The notes under the pieces: generated by a model
The model's database searches: none
Seen by the model: only the letters and a program-made list of their open reading frames with translations
Told to the model about the DNA's origin: nothing
Source: Flavobacterium aerium
GTDB taxonomy: Bacteria > Bacteroidota > Bacteroidia > Flavobacteriales > Flavobacteriaceae
Direction: 5' to 3'
NCBI RefSeq assembly: GCF_030766725.1
Contig: NZ_JARQWR010000008.1
Coordinates: forward strand, 183,532 to 247,531
DNA length: 64,000 bases
Program-made: the position numbers and the translations under genes
In this document: piece after piece, positions 30,001 through 38,657 of the stretch
Position numbering within the stretch: the first letter of the stretch is position 1
Layout: each line of letters begins with the position of its first letter

Positions 30001-33000
30001 TGGCAACATTGTTAACAGCTTTAGATATATATGGAGCTTCATATAGATATCCTGCGCTAACGGTTACTGGAGCCACAGCCCCTATATGTGCTGGACAAAC
30101 AGCAACGTTAATTGCAACGGTTACCGGAGGAGATATAGTCAATTGGTATGATGTACCAAGTGGAGGAGTAGCGCTAGCAACAAATACAGCAACCTTTACT
30201 ACACCAACTTTAAATGCAACGACTACTTATTATATAGAAGTAAGTCGTGCAGGTTGTATAAATAGTATTCGTCAGGCAGTAACAGTGAATGTCTTGTCAA
30301 TTCCTATTGCAACAGATGTTACCATTGCGAGTAGCCTAACAGCTTCATGTGCAGGAGATATTGTACTGACTCCAACAACAACTGTGGTAGGCGGACAATT
30401 TAAATATTATACAACACAACTTAAAACACAGGAAATTACAACAGGATATGCTGGACATCCAGGTGTTACATATTTAAAAAATCCAACTACAGGATCTCTT
30501 ACCATTAGCGGGTTAAATGCAACAGGGACGCCTTATAATTATTATGTTTCTGTAGCCGCAGGCGGACTTTGTGAAAATGAAATTAATACCTTAAAACAGG
30601 TAACAGTAAATTTCCCAGCAAGTACAGTTTTAGATGTAACAACTCCATTGAGTGGATGCGCTAAAGTAAATCTAAAAGATGCTATTTTAAATTTTGATAT
30701 AACAGGGAATACAACCTATACCTTTTTTGATGCGTCAAACAATCCTATAACAGCTCAAGTAGCAGCCAATATAACAACTGGAGGTATATACTATATACAA
30801 GCACAAGCGAATAATGGTGATTGTCCATCAGTAAAAAAACCAGTAACAGTTGTTGTTAATCCATTACCAACATTAACGGTGTCTAGTGCGCCATTAGTGG
30901 TAAATATTGGATCAACAGTAATATTGAATGCAACATCAAATGCTCCATTTGTATGGTATGATTCTCAAGGAAATGTATCATCAAATGTAGTAGGACCATT
31001 TACAGCAGCAGGATTTTATACTTTTACAGTAATTGCTTCAAATGGAACCTGCTCAGTATCTGCAACAGTATTAGTCAACGTTATTGATCCTGATAGCTGT
31101 CCATTATTAACAGAAAGAGTATATGCATCTATGCAAAGTTCTGGATCTATCATTACTGGTGGAGTTACAAATGGCCCAGCAGCAGTAGATGGAAATCCAC
31201 AAACCTACTCAACCATAACAACAGGTTTAGGTCTATTAGGTATTGGTACAACATGGCAAAATCTACAATGGACAAATACAATTGCAAAAGGAACTCCAGT
31301 AACAGTGAAATTAGGATCTGCCTATAGCGGAGTAACTTTAGCTGGTGGAGTATCAATTGTAGGAACTAAGCGAGATGGTTTAGGTAATCCGATTGATATT
31401 GGTGTTTTACAATCAATATCAGGATCATTATTAAATTTATTATCCGGGCAAAATACATTTGAATTTACTTTTGTTCCTTCAAATACATCAGGACCTCAAG
31501 ATTATGATGGTATCCGAATTTCATCAGGAGCACTACTTAGTGTTGCTCAAAATACAAATGTATATGATGCATATTATGATCAATCAGTTTCGACAATAAC
31601 TTGCGGACAAGGAGATATTGAAGATATATTCTATGGAGCAGTAGATTTAGGAATTGGTGCATTAACAGCGACAGTAGGTGTAACCGATGCTTGGAAAATT
31701 GCAGACAATGATGTGTCAACTTACGCAACAATGTTTACAGGCGTGGGAGTATTAGCAGCGGCAGATTTGACAGTGTCATTTAGAACACCGACAATTGTTG
31801 GAGATACCTTGAGATTAGTAGTTTCTAAACCAGGAACTGTTTTAGGAGTAAATTTATTAACAGGATTCAGCATACAACGTTTCTTAGGAAATGTTGAAGT
31901 AGGAGCACCAATTAATAACACAAGTACATTATTAAGTATTAAATTATTAAGTGGAGGCTCAATGGCTATGGTAATTGTATTCCCACAAGCAGAACCATAT
32001 GATCGTGTTAGAATTAGATTAGGTGGTGTTGCAGGAGTATTAGATTACCTTAGAGTACACAGTATTGATCGTGTGACCAATACGAAAGTTGTAGGTGGAG
32101 ATATTAATAATAAAGTCATAGCCTGTCCAGGAGATCCAATAACCTTAGAAGTCCCGCCAGATGCTTGTGCAAATTATATTTGGTATGATTCTCCAATTGG
32201 TGGAAATGTAGTTGCAAATGGCCCAACATATTTTGTTTCGGCAACATTATCTCCAGGAATTCATAAATTCTATGTTCAGCCAGTTCGATACGGTTGTGAA
32301 GCTTTATCAAGAGGTGAAGTAACCGTTGAAATTAAAGCTACAACACCAGTAAACACTGTAGCAAGTGTAACAATAAATGGAGGAACATCAACAACAATTT
32401 GCGCAGAAGATGGAAATGTAACATTGCTAGCGACATTAAATGCATTACCAGTATTGACTAACCCAGTATACCACTGGTATAGTTTTAATGGTACAACAAG
32501 TACTTTAATCGTTGGTCAAACAACTCCACAATTAGCAATTACAGGATTAGTTCCTGGAACCTATACTTATTTTGTAGGAGTAAGTTCAGATGAATATTGC
32601 GAAACAGCAGAACCAGATAGAAAATCGGTAACGTTTACAATTTTACCATTCTCTAATACAGATGATATAACCGTAAATAATGCATCAATTTGTCAAAATC
32701 AAGATGCAATATTAACACCGTCAAGTACCTTGTTAAATCCAGTATTCTCTTGGTATTTAGATAATAATAAAACACAACCTATAATAAACGGAGCAGTAAT
32801 TGGCGGTATTACATATACAGTTAGTGCTACAGGAGTTTTAACAGCTGCTGGATTAACAAGTGTAATGAGTCCAGTGACTTATTATGTAGCTGTTGCAAGC
32901 GACAATACATGCCCGAATAAAAATGGGGAATTAAAAATTGTGACTGTTATTGTAACAGATCCGGCTACACCAACGACGGATGATACAACGCAAGATTTCT

Positions 33001-36000
33001 GTCAAGCTAACGGCCCAACAATAGCAAGCATTCAAGTGAATGAGCCAAATGTTGTTTGGTATAATGTACCAACAGGAGGAACGGCTTTAGTGTCAACAAC
33101 ACCTTTGATTAGTGGAACCTATTATGCAGCATTAGTTGATGCAGGAACAAGTTGTGAGAGTTCAGTTCGTTTACTAGTTACAGTAACTGTAACGGACCCA
33201 GTGACACCAACAACAACTAATGATACACAGGATTTCTGCCAGGCAAATAATCCAACGGTGGCTAGCATTCAAGTGAACGAGCCAAATGTAGTTTGGTATA
33301 ATGCGCCAACGGGTGGAGCAATAGTAGCGCCAGGGACGGCTTTAGTGAGCGGAACCTATTATGCAGTTTTAGTTGATGCCACAACAGGATGCGAAAGTTC
33401 AATTCGATTACTAGTAACAGTAATAGTAAATGATGCAGCTACACCAACAACAACTGATACTACTCAAGATTTCTGTCAAGCAAATGATCCAACAGTGGCT
33501 AGTATTCAAGTGAATGATCCAGGCGTAATATGGTATAGTACCCCAACAGGAGGAACAGCTTTAGTTTCAACAACACCTTTGGTTAGTGGAACCTATTACG
33601 GAGCATTAGTAGATGCAATAACAGGATGTGAGAGTTCAGTTCGTTTAGCGGTAACAGTAACAGTAAATGATACGGCTACACCAACAACAACTGATACTAC
33701 CCAAGATTTCTGTCAAGTGACTAATCCAACGGTAGCGAATATCCAAGTAAATGAGCCAAGCGTAATTTGGTATGACGTTCCAACGGGAGGAACAGCTTTA
33801 GCTTCAACAACAGCCTTAGCTAGTGGAACGTATTATGGAGTATTAGTAGATGCAATAACAGGATGTGAGAGTTCAGTTCGTTTAGTAGTAACAGTGATTG
33901 TGAATGATGCAGCTACACCAACAACTACTGATACTACCCAAGATTTCTGTTTAGCAAATAATCCAACAGTGGCTAGTATTCAAGTGAATGAGCCAGACGT
34001 AATATGGTATGGTACTCCAACAGGAGGAACAGCCTTAGCTTCAACAACTGCTTTAGCCAATGGAATTTATTATGGAGCATTAGTAGATGCAACAACAGGA
34101 TGTGAGAGTTCAGTTCGTTTAATGGTAACAGTGACTGTGAATGATGCAGCTACACCAACAACAACTGATACTACCCAAGATTTCTGTCAAGTTACTAATC
34201 CAACAATAGCGAGTATTCAAGCCAATGAGCCAGGCGTAATTTGGTATGGTACTCCAACAGGAGGAACAGCCTTAGTTTCAACAACTGCTTTAGCCAATGG
34301 AATATATTATGGAGCATTAGTTGATGCAACAACAGGATGTGAGAGTTCAATTCGCTTAATGGTAACAGTGACTGTGAATGATGCAGCTACACCAACAACA
34401 ACTGATACTACCCAAGATTTCTGTGAAGTTACTAATCCAACGGTGGCTAGTATTCAAGTGAATGAGCCAGGAGTAATTTGGTATAATGTATCAACAGGAG
34501 GAACAGCCTTAGCTTCAACAACAGCTTTAGCAAATGGAATTTATTATGGAGCATTAGTAGATGCAACAACAGGATGTGAGAGCTCAGTTCGTTTAGTGGT
34601 AACAGTGACTGTGAATGATGCAGCTACGCCAACAACAACCGACACTACCCAAGATTTCTGTCTAGTAAATAGTCCAACGGTTGCGAGTATCCAAGTGAAT
34701 GAGCCAGGCGTAATTTGGTATAGTACTCCAACAGGAGGAACAGCCTTAGCTTCAACAACAGCATTAGCAAGTGGAATATATTATGGAGCATTAGTAGATG
34801 CAACAACAGGATGTGAGAGTTCAGTTCGTTTAGTAGTAACAGTGACTGTGAATGATACGGCTACACCAACAACAACTGATACGACCCAAGATTTCTGTCA
34901 AGTGACTAATCCAACAATAGCGAGTATTCAAGCCAATGAGCCAGGCGTAATTTGGTATAATGTACCAACAGGAGGAACAGCCTTAGCTTCAACAACAGCT
35001 TTAGCAAGTGGAATCTATTACGGAGCATTAGTAGATGCAATAACAGGATGTGAGAGTTCAGTTCGTTTAGTAGTAACAGTGACTGTGAATGATGCAGCTA
35101 CACCAACAACAACTGATACTACCCAAGATTTCTGTCAAGTGTCCAATCCAACAGTAGCGAGTATCCAAGCCAATGAACCAGGTGTAATTTGGTATAGTAC
35201 TCCAACAGGTGGAATAGCTTTAGTTTCAACAACTGCTTTAGTAAGTGGAACGTATTATGGAGCATTAGTAGATGCAACAACAGGATGTGAGAGTTCAGTT
35301 CGTTTAGTAGTAACAGTAACTGTGAATGATGCAGCTACACCAACAACAACTGATACGACCCAAGATTTCTGTCTAGCAAATAATCCAACAGTGGCTAGTA
35401 TCCAAGCGAATGAGCCAGGCGTAATTTGGTATAGTACTCCAACAGGAGGAACAGCCTTAGCTTCAACAACAGCTTTAGTAAGTGGAATCTATTATGGAGC
35501 ATTAGTAGATGCAACAACAGGATGTGAGAGTTCAGTTCGTTTAGTAGTAACAGTGACTGTGAATGATGCAGCTACGCCAACAACAACTGATACTACTCAA
35601 GATTTCTGTCAGGTAAATAATCCAACGGTGGCTAGTATTCAAGCCAATGAGCCAGGAGTAATTTGGTATAGTACTCCAACAGGAGGAACAGCCTTAGTTT
35701 CAACAACAGCTTTAGCAAGTGGAACCTATTACGGAGCATTAGTAGATGCAATAACAGGATGTGAGAGTTCAGTTCGTCTAATGGTAACAGTGACTGTGAA
35801 TGATGCAGCTACACCAACAACAACTGATGCTACTCAAGATTTCTGTCAAACAACAAACCCAACGGTGGCTAGTATTCAAGCGAATGAGCCAGGTGTTATA
35901 TGGTATAGTACTCCAACAGGCGGAACAGCATTAGCTTCAACTACACCTTTAGTGAGTGGAATCTATTACGGAGCAATCGTAACAGGTGGTTGTGAAAGTT

Positions 36001-37643
36001 CAGTTCGCTTAGTGGTAACAGTTACAATTACAAATCCTGCTACACCGACAACGAATGATACAACACAGGATTTCTGTCAAATAACAAATCCAACGGTGGC
36101 TAGTATTCAAGTCAATGAGCCAGGAGTTGTATGGTATAGTACCCCAACAGGTGGAATAGCTCTAGCTTCAACTACACTTTTAGTAAGTGGAACCTATTAC
36201 GGAGCGATAGTAACTGGAGGTTGTGAGAGTTCAGTTCGTTTAGTAGTAACAGTAACAATTACGGATGGACCTACACCAACAACAACTGATACTACCCAAG
36301 ATTTCTGTCAAGCAACGAATCCAATTGTGAGCAGTATTCAAACGAATGAGATTGGTGTTATATGGTATAATACTCCAACAGGAGGAACAGCCTTAGCTTC
36401 AACTACACCTTTAGTAAGTGGAATCTATTATGGAGCATTAGTTAATGCAATAACAGGATGTGAAAGCTCAATTCGTTTAGTAATTACGGTTACAGTTACA
36501 GATGCAGCTACACCAACAACGACTGATACTACCCAAGATTTCTGTCAAGATTCTAATCCAACGGTGGCTAATATTCAAGTGAATCAATCAAACGTTGTAT
36601 GGTATAGTACTCCAACAGGAGGAACGGCTTTAGCCAGCAATACACTTCTAATTGAAGGGACTTATTATGCGGCTTTAGTGGATGCAACAACTGGTTGCGA
36701 GAGTTCAATACGTTTAGCAGTTGTCGTAAACTTCTTTGATCAAACAAATGCAGTTATTACAGGAGGGGATGGTAGTGCTTGTGTATTTGAACAAGTAACA
36801 TATACAACTACTGCAGGAATGTCAGATTATGTTTGGGTTGTAGACGGAGGAACTGTAATTAGTGGTGGTTCAACAGTAGACAATACAATAACAATATCTT
36901 GGACAAATATAGGAGCTGCTTCAGTAAGCGTATCGTATACAAATGTGAATGGTTGTAACAACGATACTTTTGGTACACTGGATTTAACAGTAGCAACATG
37001 TTCTGATATTACAATTACTAAAACAGTTGATAATCCAACACCGCTAATTGATGATAATGTAGTATTTACAATTAAAGTCAATAATGTAGGATCTGGTCAA
37101 TTCATAAATTTAGTAGTAACAGAGCTTTTACCAAATGGATATGCTTTTGTAAGTGCAAGTACATCAACAGGTACTTACAACCAATTATCAGGTTTCTGGT
37201 CAATCCCAACACTTAATGCAGGTCAGACAGCTACGCTTACAGTAACGGTTAAGGTTTTACCTACTGGTGAATATCTTAATACAGCTAGTATCACGACATC
37301 TACACCAGTTGATTTGAACGGAGATAATAATGAGGCCTCAGCAACAGTAGACCCACTTTGTTTGATTGTTTATAATGAATTTACACCAAATGGAGATGGA
37401 TCAAATGATAACTTCAAAATAGACTGTATTGAGAAATATCCTGATAATACATTAGAGATATTTAATAGATATGGAAATCTTGTATACAAAACAAGAGGAT
37501 ACACTAATAATTGGCAAGGAACAATTAATGTGAAAGACGCAATTATAGGAAATGATAATAATTTACCAACAGGAACTTATTATTATGTACTTGATACAGG
37601 TGACGGTATTACTAAAAAAGGATGGGTATACATCATGAGATAA
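27018..37643 (+). CDS. Giant secreted adhesin with Ig-like repeats and type B T9SS sorting domain
   Basis: The 3541-residue protein begins with a signal peptide ending NSYAQ near residue 32. Then come five copies of a roughly 150-residue beta-rich module with a VDxNxxT-type motif (about 35-190, 452-605, 861-1011, 1358-1528, 1531-1688), separated by Ig-like domains. Sixteen tandem 77-79-residue Ig-like repeats follow (about 1983-3241), each with two cysteines (DFC and GCESS), then a PKD-like domain (3245-3328), a DUF11 domain (3330-3448) and a gliding-motility-associated C-terminal domain (3450-3541) with NEFTPNGDG and PTGTYYYVL. The last marks export and anchoring by T9SS type B sorting, usually needing a PorP/SprF partner, which is the next gene. 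The overall plan resembles SprB-like adhesins. The ligand is unknown. Confidence 0.9.
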   Translation: MKTYFTIKNLTVSQRFLGLLLLLMVFSNSYAQNVCRPTSQTNSQAGVLCIGMSIVDPGKAIDNDPTLTTYASLTNAVGLLCFVEETFVLNQTAKAGDQVVIYFTTGNGVLDVSLLSNVSLQGKFNGTDVGPVVPLNSPLLNLNLLSANGIAQIKYTVPNDTNQIKIQVGGLLNLLVNLKIYDVRLDFVKPTIVGGASQTVCLGQSTTLSATAAAGTSIAWYSSLTSTTPLSTTGSYTTPNLTTQTTYYVSVSRNAGCEGDERTPVVVDIINPIAPAISTVGTAICSATPTQSTTLSVVNPVLGTSYSWFTTSTGGVALQTGNTYSPTVALGVTTYYVEASIGLCKSATRTQVNVTATAIPALPTVLTQSVTIQSGQNATLTATTSEPGVVIDWYDVPTGGSALINNSNTFTTPILTATKTYYVEANHLTTVCVSPTRVPITVTVLTGVPANCLAANSQQTNQNGLCLFCGSTNPDYSVDNDNNTAARITVPVGLITGWIQQTLQFSTAGKVGDIIDVELGIPGGLLDLGVLSYITLGTYNGATYNNDRVAINNPLLNVQLLAGGRFRASFVAGATFDRIEIRLGGLASVLTSLDIYGATYRFKAPTISGNATICNGQSTTLTAAAGLGETINWYDAMTGGTLLSNTAAYTTPTLNATTTYYVEITRGSCVNSERLPVQVTVNNPIAPVVDALGTNICAGQTTTLTIPSPVVGTTYNWYDAATAGTLLGTGTSFTTLALTADKSYYVEAVIGTCISPTRTPVNVVVKPLPLAPTVASQTVTIQSGQSVVLQVSSAEAGVVFDWYTTATGGSPIATATSTYTTPSLTVNTTYYVGTRNLASGCTSSTRTVINVIVISTPAGGCLTANSQIPNQNGICLACGVTNDGDSVDGNNNTAAHLSIPVGLLGGWIQQTLLFGSTGRSGDIIEVELGIPTGLIDVSALSYISLATYNGVNFNNDRTPINSGLLNVQLLTGNRFKVSFIAGATFDRVEVRLGGLATLLTALDIYGASYRYPALTVTGATAPICAGQTATLIATVTGGDIVNWYDVPSGGVALATNTATFTTPTLNATTTYYIEVSRAGCINSIRQAVTVNVLSIPIATDVTIASSLTASCAGDIVLTPTTTVVGGQFKYYTTQLKTQEITTGYAGHPGVTYLKNPTTGSLTISGLNATGTPYNYYVSVAAGGLCENEINTLKQVTVNFPASTVLDVTTPLSGCAKVNLKDAILNFDITGNTTYTFFDASNNPITAQVAANITTGGIYYIQAQANNGDCPSVKKPVTVVVNPLPTLTVSSAPLVVNIGSTVILNATSNAPFVWYDSQGNVSSNVVGPFTAAGFYTFTVIASNGTCSVSATVLVNVIDPDSCPLLTERVYASMQSSGSIITGGVTNGPAAVDGNPQTYSTITTGLGLLGIGTTWQNLQWTNTIAKGTPVTVKLGSAYSGVTLAGGVSIVGTKRDGLGNPIDIGVLQSISGSLLNLLSGQNTFEFTFVPSNTSGPQDYDGIRISSGALLSVAQNTNVYDAYYDQSVSTITCGQGDIEDIFYGAVDLGIGALTATVGVTDAWKIADNDVSTYATMFTGVGVLAAADLTVSFRTPTIVGDTLRLVVSKPGTVLGVNLLTGFSIQRFLGNVEVGAPINNTSTLLSIKLLSGGSMAMVIVFPQAEPYDRVRIRLGGVAGVLDYLRVHSIDRVTNTKVVGGDINNKVIACPGDPITLEVPPDACANYIWYDSPIGGNVVANGPTYFVSATLSPGIHKFYVQPVRYGCEALSRGEVTVEIKATTPVNTVASVTINGGTSTTICAEDGNVTLLATLNALPVLTNPVYHWYSFNGTTSTLIVGQTTPQLAITGLVPGTYTYFVGVSSDEYCETAEPDRKSVTFTILPFSNTDDITVNNASICQNQDAILTPSSTLLNPVFSWYLDNNKTQPIINGAVIGGITYTVSATGVLTAAGLTSVMSPVTYYVAVASDNTCPNKNGELKIVTVIVTDPATPTTDDTTQDFCQANGPTIASIQVNEPNVVWYNVPTGGTALVSTTPLISGTYYAALVDAGTSCESSVRLLVTVTVTDPVTPTTTNDTQDFCQANNPTVASIQVNEPNVVWYNAPTGGAIVAPGTALVSGTYYAVLVDATTGCESSIRLLVTVIVNDAATPTTTDTTQDFCQANDPTVASIQVNDPGVIWYSTPTGGTALVSTTPLVSGTYYGALVDAITGCESSVRLAVTVTVNDTATPTTTDTTQDFCQVTNPTVANIQVNEPSVIWYDVPTGGTALASTTALASGTYYGVLVDAITGCESSVRLVVTVIVNDAATPTTTDTTQDFCLANNPTVASIQVNEPDVIWYGTPTGGTALASTTALANGIYYGALVDATTGCESSVRLMVTVTVNDAATPTTTDTTQDFCQVTNPTIASIQANEPGVIWYGTPTGGTALVSTTALANGIYYGALVDATTGCESSIRLMVTVTVNDAATPTTTDTTQDFCEVTNPTVASIQVNEPGVIWYNVSTGGTALASTTALANGIYYGALVDATTGCESSVRLVVTVTVNDAATPTTTDTTQDFCLVNSPTVASIQVNEPGVIWYSTPTGGTALASTTALASGIYYGALVDATTGCESSVRLVVTVTVNDTATPTTTDTTQDFCQVTNPTIASIQANEPGVIWYNVPTGGTALASTTALASGIYYGALVDAITGCESSVRLVVTVTVNDAATPTTTDTTQDFCQVSNPTVASIQANEPGVIWYSTPTGGIALVSTTALVSGTYYGALVDATTGCESSVRLVVTVTVNDAATPTTTDTTQDFCLANNPTVASIQANEPGVIWYSTPTGGTALASTTALVSGIYYGALVDATTGCESSVRLVVTVTVNDAATPTTTDTTQDFCQVNNPTVASIQANEPGVIWYSTPTGGTALVSTTALASGTYYGALVDAITGCESSVRLMVTVTVNDAATPTTTDATQDFCQTTNPTVASIQANEPGVIWYSTPTGGTALASTTPLVSGIYYGAIVTGGCESSVRLVVTVTITNPATPTTNDTTQDFCQITNPTVASIQVNEPGVVWYSTPTGGIALASTTLLVSGTYYGAIVTGGCESSVRLVVTVTITDGPTPTTTDTTQDFCQATNPIVSSIQTNEIGVIWYNTPTGGTALASTTPLVSGIYYGALVNAITGCESSIRLVITVTVTDAATPTTTDTTQDFCQDSNPTVANIQVNQSNVVWYSTPTGGTALASNTLLIEGTYYAALVDATTGCESSIRLAVVVNFFDQTNAVITGGDGSACVFEQVTYTTTAGMSDYVWVVDGGTVISGGSTVDNTITISWTNIGAASVSVSYTNVNGCNNDTFGTLDLTVATCSDITITKTVDNPTPLIDDNVVFTIKVNNVGSGQFINLVVTELLPNGYAFVSASTSTGTYNQLSGFWSIPTLNAGQTATLTVTVKVLPTGEYLNTASITTSTPVDLNGDNNEASATVDPLCLIVYNEFTPNGDGSNDNFKIDCIEKYPDNTLEIFNRYGNLVYKTRGYTNNWQGTINVKDAIIGNDNNLPTGTYYYVLDTGDGITKKGWVYIMR
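32964..36741 (+). repeat. Sixteen tandem Ig-like repeats (about 236 bases each)
   Basis: Each unit encodes TPTTTDTTQDFC, then NPTVASIQ, NEPGVIWY, STPTGGTAL, SGTYYGALVDA and GCESSVRLVVTV. Units 3 to 12 are almost identical in DNA as well as protein. Units 13 and 14 have a shortened loop before the second cysteine (GAIVTGGCESS). Both cysteines are kept in all sixteen. Confidence 0.95.
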
Positions 37644-37657
37644 GTATGGACTTCTAT

Positions 37658-37682
37658 GAAGGTTAGCTTATTGCTAACCTTC
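37658..37682 (+). other. Hairpin between adhesin and PorP/SprF gene
   Basis: GAAGGTTAGC pairs perfectly with GCTAACCTTC around a five-base loop. No T-run follows, so it suits RNA processing or 3'-end protection better than full termination. Confidence 0.6.
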
Positions 37683-37713
37683 TTGAAATTACTAAACTAA
37701 AAAATTAAAAAGT

Positions 37714-38646
37714 ATGAAAATCAGTACCATAATAAAAGAAAAATACTTTCTATTAGTATTTGTGATGACTTCAGTAGTTGTTACCGCACAACAAAGTCCA
37801 CAATACACTCAGTATATGTATAATACCATGGCCGTTAATCCTGGATATGCAGGTTCTACTGGATCTTTGGAAGTAATAGCATTGCACAGATCACAATGGG
37901 TGGGAATATCTGGAGCACCACAAACACAGAATTTGGGAATCCATTCCCCATTAAGTAATGATAAAGTTGGATTAGGACTTAATATTATTAATGATAGATT
38001 AGGTCCATCTAATGAAATTACGGTAGATGGGAATTTCTCCTATACTTTACAAACGGGATACGATACTAAGCTTGCTTTAGGTTTAAAAGCTGGGGCAAGA
38101 ATGTTAAACGTAGACTGGTCTAAAGGACGATTCTATGACAATAATGATGTTTTATTAAACACAAATATCAATAATAAATTTATGCCCTCAATCGGAGCCG
38201 GTGCCTATCTATATTCAGATGTATGGTATGCAGGATTGTCCATCCCAAATTTTATCCGATCTGATTATTATAATGATGTGAAAGAATCTGTGGTTTCAGA
38301 TCAATTACATTTCTATGTAATGGGGGGATATGTATTTAATTTATCAGAAAGTCTGAAATTCAAACCAGCACTTTTGGCAAAAATTGTAAACAATGCTCCA
38401 TTAACTGTAGATGTATCTGCAAATTTTATGATACAGGAAACGGTTACTTTAGGAGCTTCATATAGATGGGATGATTCTGTAAGTGCATTGGTAGGATTCC
38501 AAATTTCACAAAGCTTCTTTGCGGGATATTCCTATGATTACTCTGTAACAGATTTTAACAAGTACAATAGTGGTTCACATGAAATTGTTTTAAGATTTCA
38601 AATGCCACAGAAATCAAGTCGTATCAGATCACCAAGATTCTTCTAA
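37714..38646 (+). CDS. PorP/SprF family type IX secretion outer-membrane protein
   Basis: The 310-residue protein has a signal peptide ending VTAQ and the family start QYMYNTMAVNPGYAG, followed by a beta-barrel pattern. PorP/SprF proteins are outer-membrane barrels that pair with particular cargo carrying type B sorting domains and are needed for their secretion and attachment. It lies between the giant adhesin and the OmpA gene, 11 bases before the latter, so it probably serves the adhesins of this operon. Confidence 0.93.
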   Translation: MKISTIIKEKYFLLVFVMTSVVVTAQQSPQYTQYMYNTMAVNPGYAGSTGSLEVIALHRSQWVGISGAPQTQNLGIHSPLSNDKVGLGLNIINDRLGPSNEITVDGNFSYTLQTGYDTKLALGLKAGARMLNVDWSKGRFYDNNDVLLNTNINNKFMPSIGAGAYLYSDVWYAGLSIPNFIRSDYYNDVKESVVSDQLHFYVMGGYVFNLSESLKFKPALLAKIVNNAPLTVDVSANFMIQETVTLGASYRWDDSVSALVGFQISQSFFAGYSYDYSVTDFNKYNSGSHEIVLRFQMPQKSSRIRSPRFF

Positions 38647-38657
38647 ACTAAAAAGCC

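Noticed and set aside
32964..36741. CRISPR or other non-coding repeat array
   Set aside because: Period of about 236 bases, no short repeats with unique spacers, and an intact reading frame through all units; the same applies to 41532-43934 and 62638-64000.
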